A stretch of 64,000 nt of DNA from Microbacterium sp. Gd 4-13 (GCF_003095395.1 NZ_QEIJ01000001.1:372001-436000), one strand, 5' to 3'; positions 10,225 to 19,516 are shown, numbered from the stretch's first letter. Notes: generated from the sequence alone by a model not told the origin. Made by a program: numbers and translations.

Positions 10225-11181
10225 CTATGCGTGCAGCGCCTCGTTGAGGGTGACGCCGACACCCGAGCGGACGGATGCCTCGACCGCGCCGGTGAGCGAG
10301 TTGCGTCGGAACAGCAGCCCATCGCGACCCGACAGGTCGGAGCCCTTCGCGGTCGGGCGGGCGCCGTCGGCGTTCGCGGGCTGGTCGGCGAGCACGATCT
10401 TCGATCCGGCGGTGACGTAGAGGCCCGCCTCGACGATGCAGTCGTCGCCGAGCGAGATGCCGATGCCCGCGTTGGCGCCGAGAAGCGTGCGGGCGCCGAT
10501 CGACACGCGGTGCGACCCGCCGCCCGAGAGGGTGCCCATGATCGACGCCCCGCCCCCGATGTCGCTGCCGTCGCCGACGACGACGCCCTGCGAGATGCGG
10601 CCCTCGACCATCGAGGCGCCCAGGGTGCCGGCGTTGAAGTTGACGAAGCCCTCGTGCATGACGGTCGTGCCGGGGGAGAGGTAGGCGCCCAGGCGCACGC
10701 GCGAGGCATCGGCGATGCGGACGCCCGCCGGCGTGACGTAGTCGAGCAGGCGGGGGAACTTGTCGAGGCTCTGCACCTGGATGCCCTCGCGCAGGAGGAA
10801 CGGGCGCAGACGCGTCGCGTCGTCCGGATGCATCGGGCCCGCGTTGGTCCACGCGACGTTGGGCAGGTGGGCGAAGATCCCCGTCAGATCGACCTCGTTG
10901 GGCGCCGCGAGCCGGTGGGAGAGCGCGTGCAGACGCAGGTAGGCGTCCGCCGTCGAGGTGGGCGCAGCATCCAGGTCGACCTCGATCGCGATGACCTCGG
11001 TAGACACCGCGCGCCGAGGGTCGGCCACAGCCAGCTGGTCGAGGGTCGCGGGCGGGATCGCCGGGTCGAGTCCGAGTGGCAGTCGCCCGAGCGCGGGTTC
11101 GGGGAACCACGCGTCGAGGACCGTGCCGCTCTCGGTCACAGTCGAAAGGCCGAATCCCCATACCCAACGGTTGTCGCTCAT
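10225..11181 (-). CDS. dapD: Tetrahydrodipicolinate N-succinyltransferase (actinobacterial type)
   Basis: 318-residue enzyme that succinylates tetrahydrodipicolinate using succinyl-CoA, the first step of the succinylase DAP branch. The C-terminal half shows the left-handed beta-helix hexapeptide pattern (VGDGSDIGGGASIMGTLSGG, GANAGIGISLGDDCIVEAGL). The length matches the longer actinobacterial DapD rather than the shorter proteobacterial form. TACCGT 6 nt before the ATG could mean a leaderless message, although GGAAG in the same spot could act as an RBS. It is divergent from dapE. Confidence 0.95.
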   Translation of the reverse strand: MSDNRWVWGFGLSTVTESGTVLDAWFPEPALGRLPLGLDPAIPPATLDQLAVADPRRAVSTEVIAIEVDLDAAPTSTADAYLRLHALSHRLAAPNEVDLTGIFAHLPNVAWTNAGPMHPDDATRLRPFLLREGIQVQSLDKFPRLLDYVTPAGVRIADASRVRLGAYLSPGTTVMHEGFVNFNAGTLGASMVEGRISQGVVVGDGSDIGGGASIMGTLSGGGSHRVSIGARTLLGANAGIGISLGDDCIVEAGLYVTAGSKIVLADQPANADGARPTAKGSDLSGRDGLLFRRNSLTGAVEASVRSGVGVTLNEALHA

Positions 11182-11247
11182 GCTTCCACGGTACTGGTCC
11201 CGCCGAGGCGGGCCGTCCTCCGGGCGGGAGGCGGTGCGCGCGGTCGG

Positions 11248-11259
11248 TAGAATCGGGCC
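11248..11259 (+). promoter_or_regulatory. Leaderless-type -10 box of dapE (TAGAAT)
   Basis: TAGAAT at 11248-11253, then 6 nt to the dapE ATG, with no Shine-Dalgarno between. Confidence 0.6.
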
Positions 11260-12336
11260 ATGCCGGTACTCGACCTGTCATCGTCCGCGGTCGATCTCAC
11301 CCGCACCATCTGCGACATCCCCAGCGTCTCCGACGACGAGGGAGCACTGGCGGACGCCATCGCGTCCGCCGTCGCCGACCTCCCGCACCTCGAGGTCTAC
11401 CGCGACGGAGACACGATCGTGGCTCGGACGAACCTCGGTCGCGCCCAGCGCGTGGTGATCGCGGGGCACATCGACACGGTTCCGATCAACGCGAATCTCC
11501 CCACCCGGGTGATCGACATCGATGGCGAGCCGCACCTCTGGGGGCGCGGCACCGTCGACATGAAAGCCGGCGTTGCCGTGCAGCTGAAGCTCGCGGCCGA
11601 GCTGACCGAGCCTCGCGTCGACATCACCTGGATGTGGTACGACCACGAGGAGGTCGCCGCCGACCTCAACGGGCTCACGCGTCTCGCCCGCACGCGGCCC
11701 GACCTGTTCGCGGGTGACTTCGCCATCCTCGGTGAGCCGTCGAACGGTCAGGTCGAGGGCGGCTGCAACGGCAACCTGCGCGCGATCGTTCGCACCAGCG
11801 GCACGCGGGCGCACAGCGCGCGGGCGTGGATCGGTGACAACGCCATCCACCGCGCGGCACCGATCCTCGGACGCCTCGCCGAGTACCGCCCCCGCGATGT
11901 CGAGGTCGAGGGGCTCGTCTACCGTGAGGGGCTGAACGCGGTCCGCATCGCCGGCGGCGTCGCCGGGAACGTCATCCCCGACACGTGCGAGGTCGAGGTC
12001 AACTACCGCTTCGCTCCCAGTCGCGACGGTGAGGAGGCCTCGCGCCACGTCCGCGACGTGTTCGACGGTTTCGACGTGGAGGTCATCGACCTCGCCGAGG
12101 GAGCCCGCCCGGGCCTCGACGCGGCACTCGCGCAGGAGTTCGTCCGCGCGGTCGGGGCGGAACCCCGCCCGAAGTACGGCTGGACCGACGTCGCCCGGTT
12201 CTCGGCGATGGGGGTGCCCGCGGTGAACTTCGGGCCCGGCGACCCGAGCCTGGCCCACCACGACGAAGAGCGCGTCCCGCTGCGCCAGATCGACGACGTC
12301 GAGCGCGGACTCCGGGCGTGGCTGACGCAGTCCTGA
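11260..12336 (+). CDS. dapE: Succinyl-diaminopimelate desuccinylase
   Basis: 358-residue di-zinc M20 amidohydrolase releasing succinate to give LL-diaminopimelate. Metal and catalytic motifs are in order: AGHIDTVP, GRGTVDMKAG, the catalytic/ligand pair MWYDHEEV, GEPSNGQVEGGCNG and the C-terminal GDPSLAHHDEE. With dapC and dapD it completes the succinylase branch within 5 kb. The 3' end overlaps the next gene by 19 nt. Confidence 0.95.
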   Translation: MPVLDLSSSAVDLTRTICDIPSVSDDEGALADAIASAVADLPHLEVYRDGDTIVARTNLGRAQRVVIAGHIDTVPINANLPTRVIDIDGEPHLWGRGTVDMKAGVAVQLKLAAELTEPRVDITWMWYDHEEVAADLNGLTRLARTRPDLFAGDFAILGEPSNGQVEGGCNGNLRAIVRTSGTRAHSARAWIGDNAIHRAAPILGRLAEYRPRDVEVEGLVYREGLNAVRIAGGVAGNVIPDTCEVEVNYRFAPSRDGEEASRHVRDVFDGFDVEVIDLAEGARPGLDAALAQEFVRAVGAEPRPKYGWTDVARFSAMGVPAVNFGPGDPSLAHHDEERVPLRQIDDVERGLRAWLTQS

Positions 12337-13538
12337 CACGCGCGGGGCGCGGCTGGAGGCACCTGCCGGTCGCCGCTCGGATCGGTATCGTCTACGTGCT
12401 CGCGCGCGTCGTGACGACCCTGTTCCTGCTGCTCGCCGCCCACCGCTCGGTGCAGGGCTCGCGTTTCGGCGAAGGCGCCGGCTTGGGCGACTTCGCGGTC
12501 GGGTGGGATGCGACGTGGTACTGGTTCACCGCGGTCAACGGCTACCCGTCCGATCTGCCGCTGACCGACGCCGGAGCGGTCGCCGAGAACTCGTGGGCGT
12601 TCATGCCGCTGTACGCGTACGCGTCGGCCGGCCTCGGCGCGCTCCTGGGGTCGTGGGGTGCCGGAGCACTGGTGATCTCCGTGACGGCCGGGTACGGTGC
12701 ATCCGTCGCTCTGTACGCCCTGATGCGCCCGCGACTCGATCGCTCTGCGGCGATGTGGGCCGTGGTGTTCTTCGCCTCGGGCCCGCTGGCGGCGCTGTTC
12801 CAGGTGGGGTACGCGGAGTCGTTGTTCCTCTTCTTCCTCCTCGTCGCGCTCTGGTGCCTGCGGGAGCGACGGTACGGATGGCTGTACCTGTTGATCCCGC
12901 TCATGGGGTACACCCGGCCGGGGATCCTCGCGTTCGCCCTGCTGCTCGGTCTGTACGGCGTGTGGCGCTGGTTCCGGCGTCGGAGCGAGACGTTGCCGGC
13001 CCGCGAGATCATCCACATCGTCGCGCTCGGAGCGCTGGCGACGGTCGTGGGCTTCTCCTGGCAGCTGATCGCGGCGGCGGTCACGGGCGACTCCGGCGCC
13101 TACCTGGCGACGGAGCTCGCGTGGCGCCGCAACTGGCTCGGCGAGACGTCGCCGCATTTCGTGCCGTTCGACGGATTCGTCCAGGCGTCGGCCTTCTGGT
13201 TCCGCACCTGGGGGCTCGGCGAGATCGCGGGGTACGTCGCCCTCGTCCTGCTGGTCGTCGGGCTCGCCGCGGCGCTCCTCCTGCTACCCCAGGTGCGCAG
13301 GCTCGGAATCGAAGTGCGCCTGTGGTCGGCAAGCTATCTGCTTTACCTTCTGGCGGTGTTCTTCCCGCAATCGAGCATCTTCCGGTTGCTCGTTCCGCTG
13401 TCGCCTTTGTGGGGCGCTCTCGCTGTCCCGACGTCGCTCGTCTGGCGCCTGAGCGTGCTCGCGCTCGCGCTCCTGGGGCAGTGGTGGTGGATCTACAACA
13501 TGTACGCCCTGGGCAACACCTATTGGCAGATCCCTTGA
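12318..13538 (+). CDS. Polytopic mannosyltransferase-like membrane protein (PIG-V pattern)
   Basis: 406-residue protein with about ten hydrophobic helices. After the first helix it has the acidic extracytoplasmic loop VGWDATWYWFTAVNGYP, resembling the WD..Y.I...GYP signature of PIG-V-type dolichol/polyprenyl-phosphate mannosyltransferases; RRNWLGETSPHFVPFDGF may be part of another loop. Mannosyl transfer at the cell surface is inferred from this pattern only. The GTG start lies inside the end of dapE, so expression is probably coupled. Confidence 0.7.
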   Translation: MADAVLTRAGRGWRHLPVAARIGIVYVLARVVTTLFLLLAAHRSVQGSRFGEGAGLGDFAVGWDATWYWFTAVNGYPSDLPLTDAGAVAENSWAFMPLYAYASAGLGALLGSWGAGALVISVTAGYGASVALYALMRPRLDRSAAMWAVVFFASGPLAALFQVGYAESLFLFFLLVALWCLRERRYGWLYLLIPLMGYTRPGILAFALLLGLYGVWRWFRRRSETLPAREIIHIVALGALATVVGFSWQLIAAAVTGDSGAYLATELAWRRNWLGETSPHFVPFDGFVQASAFWFRTWGLGEIAGYVALVLLVVGLAAALLLLPQVRRLGIEVRLWSASYLLYLLAVFFPQSSIFRLLVPLSPLWGALAVPTSLVWRLSVLALALLGQWWWIYNMYALGNTYWQIP

Positions 13539-13607
13539 GCCCGCCGTTATGTTGCGTTCGCTCACGATAAACTACTTAAGCAGACCTAACGACGAAAAGG
13601 AGCCACT

Positions 13608-13778
13608 ATGGCAGCCATGAAGCCGAGAACCGGGGACGGGCCGATGGAGGCCGTGAAGGAGGGGCGCCTCATCATCGTGCGTGTTCCGCTCGAGGGCGGC
13701 GGGCGCCTGGTCGTGTCCGTCAACGATGCAGAAGCCAAGGAGCTCTACGACGTGCTCAGCGGGGTCGTCAGCGCCTGA
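13608..13778 (+). CDS. DUF3117 small protein
   Basis: 56-residue conserved actinobacterial protein. It has the family signature MKPRTGDGPMEAVKEGR near the N-terminus, then LIIVRVPLEGGGRLVVSV and ends NDAEAKELYDVLSGVVS. Function unknown. AAAAGGAG lies just before the ATG. It has its own hairpin terminator. The gene is easily missed because it is under 60 codons. Confidence 0.92.
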   Translation: MAAMKPRTGDGPMEAVKEGRLIIVRVPLEGGGRLVVSVNDAEAKELYDVLSGVVSA

Positions 13779-13792
13779 CGTCTCTTCCTTCA

Positions 13793-13826
13793 CGATGGCG
13801 ATCGCTCTCCGGAGCGGTCGCCATCG
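13793..13826. terminator. Bidirectional hairpin between DUF3117 and the O-methyltransferase
   Basis: 15-bp stem with one wobble (13793-13807 and 13812-13826, loop TCCG) between two convergent stop codons, 14 nt after one and 6 nt from the other. Confidence 0.75.
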
Positions 13827-13832
13827 CCGTTC

Positions 13833-14471
13833 TCACGGGGTTTCGGGGAGCGTCGTGAGCTGCAAAAGGCCTTCGCCGGTGATCGACAGGGCACCGATGA
13901 CCGCGGGCGACGCCTGCGTCTCCTGGATCAGGGAACGGTAGGCGGCGGTCTGAGGATCGCGGCGCACCGGATCGGAGACGGCACCGCCGGCGAGCACCCG
14001 GGGGACCAGCACGGTGCCGCCGGCGCGGACGAGTCGCAGACCGTGCTCGACGTACTCGATGACGCCCTCGGGATCGGCGTCGATCAGCACGATGTCGTAC
14101 GACGCCTCGTTCATGCGGGGGAGCACGTCGGAGGCGCGACCGGTGATGAAACGGGCGCGTGCGGCGGGGATCTTCGCGTCGGCGAAGGCCTGGCGGGCGG
14201 CGCCGAGGTGCTCGGGCTCGCTGTCGATCGTGGTGAGAGTCGCGCCGGGTGCGCCGCGCAGGAGCCAGAGGCCCGAGACGCCGCCCCCCGTGCCCACCTC
14301 GATGATGCTCCGGGCGCGGGATGCTGCGGCGATGACCGCCATCTGAGCACCCACCGGCGCGCTCACGGGCTGGGCTCCGAGTTCGAGGGCGTGCGCGCGC
14401 GCCCGCGCGATGTGCTCGGGCTCCACCGTCGCCTCCGACACGAATCGCTGGTTCGCTTCGCTACCGCTCAT
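13833..14471 (-). CDS. SAM-dependent O-methyltransferase (class C/CCoAMT-like)
   Basis: 212-residue methyltransferase. The SAM-binding motif IIEVGTGGGVSGLWLL is followed by an acidic ribose-binding IDSEPEH and the metal/catalytic YDIVLIDADPEG, as in PF01596. An upstream ATG 36 nt earlier is in frame, but AGGAGG ending 5 nt before this ATG decides the start. It is divergent from tatB, as in related actinobacteria where it lies in the sigE-tatB-mrp neighbourhood; no sigma factor is seen here. Substrate unknown. Confidence 0.87.
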   Translation of the reverse strand: MSGSEANQRFVSEATVEPEHIARARAHALELGAQPVSAPVGAQMAVIAAASRARSIIEVGTGGGVSGLWLLRGAPGATLTTIDSEPEHLGAARQAFADAKIPAARARFITGRASDVLPRMNEASYDIVLIDADPEGVIEYVEHGLRLVRAGGTVLVPRVLAGGAVSDPVRRDPQTAAYRSLIQETQASPAVIGALSITGEGLLQLTTLPETP

Positions 14472-14530
14472 CTCGACCTCCTCGCACAGATTACGTGGGC
14501 GAGGCACAGCACGCGGGTAGGCGCGACGAC

Positions 14531-14543
14531 TACGCTGAGACCC
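14531..14543 (+). promoter_or_regulatory. Leaderless-type -10 box of tatB (TACGCT)
   Basis: TACGCT at 14531-14536 and 7 nt to the ATG. Confidence 0.55.
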
Positions 14544-14921
14544 ATGTTCTTCGGGCTCACGATCGAGAAGCTGCTGCTGATCGGGGTGATCGCCGCGCTC
14601 CTGATCGGACCCGAAAGGCTCCCTCGCTACGCCGAGGGGCTCGCGCGTCTGACGACCCGCGCGAAGGAGATGCTGCAGGGCGCCCGATCGCGGGTCCGTG
14701 ACGAGATGGGCTCCGAGTTCGACGACGTCGACTGGCGCAAGCTCGACCCCCGTCAGTACGACCCTCGACGCATCATCCGCGAGGCTCTTCTCGACGACGC
14801 GCCGGTCGCGAGCGTGCAGGCCGCGAGCGTCGCGGCCACGATGGCTGCGGCAGGGGCGGAACCGACCCGCGGGGCCTTCTCGCCCGACGTCCGACCGCCG
14901 TTCGACTCCGAGGCCACCTGA
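14544..14921 (+). CDS. tatB: Sec-independent translocase subunit TatB
   Basis: 125-residue single-span membrane protein of the twin-arginine export system. A short N-terminal helix (LTIEKLLLIGVIAALLIG) is followed by the hinge GPERLPRYAEGLARL and an amphipathic charged helix, then a disordered Ala/Pro tail. The longer cytoplasmic helix and the tail favour TatB over TatA. No tatA or tatC is seen in the window, so the receptor partners are encoded elsewhere. Confidence 0.85.
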   Translation: MFFGLTIEKLLLIGVIAALLIGPERLPRYAEGLARLTTRAKEMLQGARSRVRDEMGSEFDDVDWRKLDPRQYDPRRIIREALLDDAPVASVQAASVAATMAAAGAEPTRGAFSPDVRPPFDSEAT

Positions 14922-14939
14922 CGGGCCCCCGGCCCTCTC

Positions 14940-16475
14940 TCACGGGAACGCCAAGGGGGTCGTGCCCCACACGCTCAGGCCCTCGGCGTCGAGGTCGGTG
15001 ACCGCGGCATCCGTCCTGTCGATGACGAGAGAACGGCGTTCGGGCACGGTATACGGCTGCCACGGTGCGCTGTCGTCGTCGGCCGCGGGCACCCCGTCGA
15101 CGGCGAACCCGATCCATCTCGACTGCATGCGGGTCGATACGGCCCGGCCGGTGCGCAGCCCGCCGAGCCGGAAGGTGATGTCTTTGCGCGACGTGGCGAG
15201 GTTGCCCCAGACGTAGGGGAGCTCCGTGCCGTGGGAGGCACCGATTCCGAGGAGGCGCAGGAGCGGTGTCGTCCAGTCGAACCGGTAGAGGTACGTGGGT
15301 GCGACGCGGCTGTGACCCTCGGCGACCCAGACGGTAGGCATCCGGAACCCCAGATCGCGCGAGATCGCCGGTCCGCGGGCGGGAGCCCTGAGGCCGCTGT
15401 AGGCGCCGGCGATCTCGGCGTCGGCGGGCACGTCGAGATCCGGGCGTTCGGCGCGCAGATCGGCCGTCATGGCGGCGAGGGCTTCGGTGCTGACCGGCAT
15501 CAACGGCGACTTCATGCGCGTGAACAGCGTCGCCTCGTCGCGGTTGGTGCCGATGATGAGGGGAACCGGAAGCGAGCCGCCGCGAGCAAAGACAGCGGGC
15601 GGATGCTGCGGGACCAGGTCGCCGTCGACGACGGGGGCGAAGGCGAGCGTGCCCGGGTCGTCGTGCGGGATACGCGAGAAGATGTCCATGCCCGCCGAGG
15701 TGATCCGATCCGCGTCGAGACCTCGAAGTGAGGCGGCGTCGGACGCGTCGACCCCCAGGTCGTTCAGCAGAGTGCGGGCGACGTGCTCGGAACGGTCCTG
15801 GCCGTAGACGGACGTCGCGGGGGAGCTCTCGGCGATGGCGCGGGCGAAGAGTCCGCTCGCCTCCGGCACCGTGAGCAGCGTGGTGACGATCCCGCCGCCG
15901 GCCGATTCGCCGAAGAGCGTGACCCGGTCGGGATCGCCGCCGAAGGCGCCGATGTTCTGCTGCACCCACCGGAGGGCTGCCATCACATCACGGAGCGCCG
16001 GATTCGGATCGGCGTCATCCAGAAGGCGGGACAGGTCGAGGAATCCCAGTGCGCCGACCCGGTACGCGAGGGTCACGACGATGACTTCGCCGGTGTGCGC
16101 GAACGACCGCCCGTCGAACAACGGCTGGGCCGTCCCGCCGAACATGTACGCGCCGCCGTGCACCCACGCCATCACCGGCAGGTCGTCGCCCGGGCGGGCC
16201 GAATCGGGGGTCCAGACGTTGAGGAAGAGGCAGTCCTCGCTCTGCGAGACGCCGTCTGGGAACACGATGATCTGGTTCGGGGGCTGCACGGGCATGGGTC
16301 CGAACGCGGTCGCATCCGCGGGTTCCGTCCACGGATCGGGGGGCAGGGGCGCACGCCACCGCAGCTCTCCGACGGGAGGAGCGGCGAACCGGATGCCCCG
16401 GAAGCTGCGGACAGACCCGTCCGAGGTGCCCCGGACCGGTCCGTGAACGGTGTCGACGACGTCGTTATCTGCCAC
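14940..16475 (-). CDS. Type-B carboxylesterase
   Basis: 511-residue alpha/beta hydrolase of the carboxylesterase/lipase (PF00135) family. It shows FRGIRFAAPPVGELRWR at the N-terminus, the SEDCLFLNVWTP segment, the oxyanion region WVHGGAYMFGG, and the nucleophile elbow TLFGESAGGG. There is no signal peptide, so it is likely cytoplasmic. GAGGAAAGGA precedes the GTG start. It separates tatB from mrp, genes usually closer together in actinobacteria, so it may be an insertion. The substrate is unknown. Confidence 0.92.
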   Translation of the reverse strand: MADNDVVDTVHGPVRGTSDGSVRSFRGIRFAAPPVGELRWRAPLPPDPWTEPADATAFGPMPVQPPNQIIVFPDGVSQSEDCLFLNVWTPDSARPGDDLPVMAWVHGGAYMFGGTAQPLFDGRSFAHTGEVIVVTLAYRVGALGFLDLSRLLDDADPNPALRDVMAALRWVQQNIGAFGGDPDRVTLFGESAGGGIVTTLLTVPEASGLFARAIAESSPATSVYGQDRSEHVARTLLNDLGVDASDAASLRGLDADRITSAGMDIFSRIPHDDPGTLAFAPVVDGDLVPQHPPAVFARGGSLPVPLIIGTNRDEATLFTRMKSPLMPVSTEALAAMTADLRAERPDLDVPADAEIAGAYSGLRAPARGPAISRDLGFRMPTVWVAEGHSRVAPTYLYRFDWTTPLLRLLGIGASHGTELPYVWGNLATSRKDITFRLGGLRTGRAVSTRMQSRWIGFAVDGVPAADDDSAPWQPYTVPERRSLVIDRTDAAVTDLDAEGLSVWGTTPLAFP

Positions 16476-16530
16476 GCGGCATCCTTTCCTCGGATGGCGT
16501 CAGGCTATCGGGCGCCGCCGCGTGCACTGC

Positions 16531-17685
16531 TCAGCGGGGAGCGAAAGGCAGGCTGCGCCCCGAGAGGCCGCGACCCTGGCGGGCGAGCGTCGCCGCCACG
16601 GCGTCGATGGCGCGAGCTGCGGGGTCGGCTGGGTCGGCGACGACGACGGGGACTCCGACGTCGCCGCCCGTGCGCAGTGCCGGGCTCAGTGGCACCGTGC
16701 CGAGCAGGAGAACCGTGTCGCCCGCCGCGGAGAGCGCTGTCGCGACCTCGGAACCGCCCCCGGCGCCGAAGAGGTCGAGCGTGCTGCCGTCGGGGAGGGT
16801 CATCGCCGACATCGTCTCGACGACACCGATGATCCGCTGCCCCGTCTGGCGTGCGACGAGCCCGCTGCGGACGGCGACGTCGGATGCTGCCGACTGGGGC
16901 GTCGTGACCACAAGCACCTCCGCGTGGGGGAGCAGTTGTCCGACGGAGATCGCGACATCGCCGGTGCCGGGAGGCATGTCGATGAGGAGGACGTCGAGAT
17001 CGCCGAAGAAGACGTCGGTGAGGAACTGCTGCACCGTGCGGTGAAGCATCGGCCCTCGCCAGGCCACGGCACCCGCGGCGTCCTCGCCGGGACGGCGGAG
17101 GAACATGCCGATCGAGATGACCTTCACGTCGTAGGCCACCGGCGGCAGCATCAGGTCGTCGATGCGGGTCGGTGCCGGCGGCAGGCCGTCGTCGTCGACG
17201 AGTCCGAGCAGGGCGGGGATCGAGAACCCGTGAACGTCGGCATCGATGAGCCCCACGCGCAGCCCGCGGCGGGCCAACGCCACCGCGAGGTTCGCGGTCA
17301 TCGTCGACTTGCCGACACCGCCCTTGCCGCTCGTGACGGCGATGACCCGGGTGAGGGAATCGGGGCCGAACGGCATCTGGCGCGCAGGCCGTCCGTCGCG
17401 CAGCTTCTCGGTCAGCGCCCTGCGCTCGTCGGGACTCATGACGCCGAGCTCGACATCGACCGCCCCGATGCCGGCGACACCCGCAGCAGCGGCGCGCACC
17501 TCGCGCTCGATCCTGTCGGCGGCCGGGCAGCCCACGATCGTGAGAGCGATGCCGACGCGGGCAAGGTCGCCCTGCACCTCGATCTCACGCAGCATGTCGA
17601 GTTCGCCGAGGGGGCGGCGCAGTTCTGGATCGACGACGCCGGCGACCGCAGAGCGCACCGCGTCGGTCAGCGCGGCGTCGCTCAC
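16531..17685 (-). CDS. mrp: Mrp/NBP35-family Fe-S cluster carrier ATPase
   Basis: 384-residue P-loop protein. The N-terminal MIP18/DUF59 domain (VVDPELRRPLGELDMLREIE) precedes a deviant Walker A TSGKGGVGKSTMTANLA and the switch motif DMPPGTGD. It probably carries iron-sulfur clusters. The CxxC cluster motif found near the C-terminus in E. coli ApbC is not seen; the region reads DGSTLDLFGAGGG. The GTG start overlaps the DUF1003 stop (GTGA), which fixes the start despite a longer open frame. Confidence 0.9.
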   Translation of the reverse strand: MSDAALTDAVRSAVAGVVDPELRRPLGELDMLREIEVQGDLARVGIALTIVGCPAADRIEREVRAAAAGVAGIGAVDVELGVMSPDERRALTEKLRDGRPARQMPFGPDSLTRVIAVTSGKGGVGKSTMTANLAVALARRGLRVGLIDADVHGFSIPALLGLVDDDGLPPAPTRIDDLMLPPVAYDVKVISIGMFLRRPGEDAAGAVAWRGPMLHRTVQQFLTDVFFGDLDVLLIDMPPGTGDVAISVGQLLPHAEVLVVTTPQSAASDVAVRSGLVARQTGQRIIGVVETMSAMTLPDGSTLDLFGAGGGSEVATALSAAGDTVLLLGTVPLSPALRTGGDVGVPVVVADPADPAARAIDAVAATLARQGRGLSGRSLPFAPR

Positions 17686-18209
17686 GTGGCGGTCGACTCG
17701 CGGTCGTCGCGTCGGTCGAGCTTCTTCAGCAGACTCTTGAGTTCGGCGCGAAGCACCTCTCGGGTGACGACCTCGTCGGTCGATTCGCGCACCGCCATGC
17801 GCAGCGCGACGACCTCGCGCGCCAGGTACTCGGTGTTCTCGAGATTGCGCTCGGCACGCTGTCGATCCTGCTCGATCTGCACCCGGTCGCGGTCGTCCTG
17901 CCGGTTCTGCGCGAGCAGGATGAGGGGCGCGGCATAGGAGGCCTGAAGCGAGAGGATCAGCGTGAGCAGCGTGAAGTTCGTCGCGACCGGGTCGAACTGC
18001 CACTCCACGGGTGCGGTGGAGTTCCACGTCAGCCAGACGACCACGAAGACCGTCATTCCGATCAGGAAGCCCGAGGTGCCCATCGCCCGGGCGAACGCCT
18101 CGGAGAACTTGCCGAAACGGTCGCGCGACGGATGCGCGGTGCGGCCGAGCTTCCCGCCGCGGTCGCGAGGAGCGTCGAGGGCGGTGCGGCGTTTCTGGCG
18201 GGCCATCAT
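17682..18209 (-). CDS. DUF1003 membrane protein
   Basis: 175-residue protein with two transmembrane helices (SGFLIGMTVFVVVWLTWNS and FTLLTLILSLQASYAAPLIL), the conserved NRQDDRDRVQIEQDRQRAER motif, and a long charged C-terminal coiled region. This is the DUF1003 architecture; function is unknown. A GAGGAGG lies upstream; two adjacent ATGs are possible starts. It overlaps both neighbours by 4 nt, so MgtE_N, DUF1003 and Mrp form one coupled operon. Confidence 0.9.
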   Translation of the reverse strand: MMARQKRRTALDAPRDRGGKLGRTAHPSRDRFGKFSEAFARAMGTSGFLIGMTVFVVVWLTWNSTAPVEWQFDPVATNFTLLTLILSLQASYAAPLILLAQNRQDDRDRVQIEQDRQRAERNLENTEYLAREVVALRMAVRESTDEVVTREVLRAELKSLLKKLDRRDDRESTAT

Positions 18210-19516
18210 CGCCTCCTCGGGGGCACGGTCGGAATACTGGTGGTCGCGAGCGGCCGCACGGGGGCCGATGACTTCGGATCATCGCTGTCGTGCGAGCGCC
18301 AGTCATCGGGCAGCAGGTAGTCGAGCACGTCGTCGACGCTCACCGCGCCGACGAGGCGATGGGCCTGATCGACCACGGGCAGCGACACGAGGTTGTAGCT
18401 CGCGAGGAGGCGCGCGACCTCGGCCGCCGACGCGGTGGCCGGCACGGCCGAGACGGTGTCGTCGATGATCGCCCCGAGGCGCTCATGCGGGGGGTACCGC
18501 AGCATCCGCTGGAAGTGCACGGTGCCCAGAAGCCGGCCGGTCGGGGTCTCGTACGGGGGAAGCGTGACGAACACGGAGGCGGCGAGGGCGGGATGCAGCT
18601 CGTGCCTGCGGATGAGCGCGAGAGCCTCGGCGATCGTGGCGTCGGCTGACAGCACGATCGGCTCGGGGGTCATGAGGCCCCCGGCCGTGTCGGGGCTGTA
18701 CTTCAGCAGCGCGCGGACGTCGTCGGCCTCCTCGGGCTCCATGAGGTCGAGGAGTTGCTCGAGACGGCCTTCGGGGAGCTGGCCGAGGAGGTCGGCGGCG
18801 TCGTCCGGCTCCATCGCGTCGAGGATGTCGGCGGCGCGCTCGTCTCCGAGCTGCTCGAGGATGTGCACCTGCTCCTCTTCGGGCATCTCTTCGAGGGCGT
18901 CGGCGAGACGATTGTCGGGGAGCTCCTCCGCGACCTCGATGAGGCGGTCGCCGGGGAGGTCGAGCAGGGTGTTGGCGAGATCGGCGGGCTTGAGGTCGGC
19001 ATAGGTCGCGACGAGCTGCTCCGCCGACTGGGACTCGCCCGGCACCTGCTGCTCGCGCACCTCGGACCACGACGCGAACGTCGTCGCACCGCGCGCGAAC
19101 GGCGAGGCGCTCGTCTTCGGTCGGCGAAGGAACAGCTGTCCGACGTCCCAGTCGCCCAGCCGATTGCGCTCGATCGCGACGTCTTCGATGACCGCGTCGC
19201 CCGAGCCGTCGACGAGGAAGACGCGCCGACCGAGGAGCTCGGCCATCACCCGCACCTCTCCGCCGCGCTGCTGGAAGCGGCGGACGTTGATGAGCCCCGT
19301 CGTGATGACCTGACCCGTGGCGATGGAGGTCACACGACCGATCGAGACGAACACGTGCCGTCGCCCGGGGATCTCGACGACCAGCCCCACGACCCGGGGC
19401 GGATCGGAGGACCGGTAGATCACCACCACGTCGCGCACCTTGCCGAGCCGGTCACCGGCAGGATCGAATACCGTACAGCCCGCGAGGCGAGCGACGAAGA
19501 CTCGTTGCGTGCTCAC
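18206..19516 (-). CDS. Soluble MgtE N-domain/CBS protein with PRC-like N-terminus
   Basis: 436-residue protein with no membrane helix. Residues 1-150 look like two PRC-barrel-like repeats (VFDPAGDRLGKVRDVVVIYR and VFLVDGSGDAVIEDVAIERN). Next comes an MgtE_N superhelix (LPEGRLEQLLDLMEPEEADD) and two CBS domains (VLSADATIAEALALIRRHEL, ASYNLVSLPVVDQAHRLVG). It has the regulatory half of the MgtE Mg2+ channel without the pore, so a sensor or scaffold role is more likely than transport. The GTG start follows GGAGGA very closely. First gene of the operon with DUF1003 and mrp. Confidence 0.85.
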   Translation of the reverse strand: MSTQRVFVARLAGCTVFDPAGDRLGKVRDVVVIYRSSDPPRVVGLVVEIPGRRHVFVSIGRVTSIATGQVITTGLINVRRFQQRGGEVRVMAELLGRRVFLVDGSGDAVIEDVAIERNRLGDWDVGQLFLRRPKTSASPFARGATTFASWSEVREQQVPGESQSAEQLVATYADLKPADLANTLLDLPGDRLIEVAEELPDNRLADALEEMPEEEQVHILEQLGDERAADILDAMEPDDAADLLGQLPEGRLEQLLDLMEPEEADDVRALLKYSPDTAGGLMTPEPIVLSADATIAEALALIRRHELHPALAASVFVTLPPYETPTGRLLGTVHFQRMLRYPPHERLGAIIDDTVSAVPATASAAEVARLLASYNLVSLPVVDQAHRLVGAVSVDDVLDYLLPDDWRSHDSDDPKSSAPVRPLATTSIPTVPPRRR

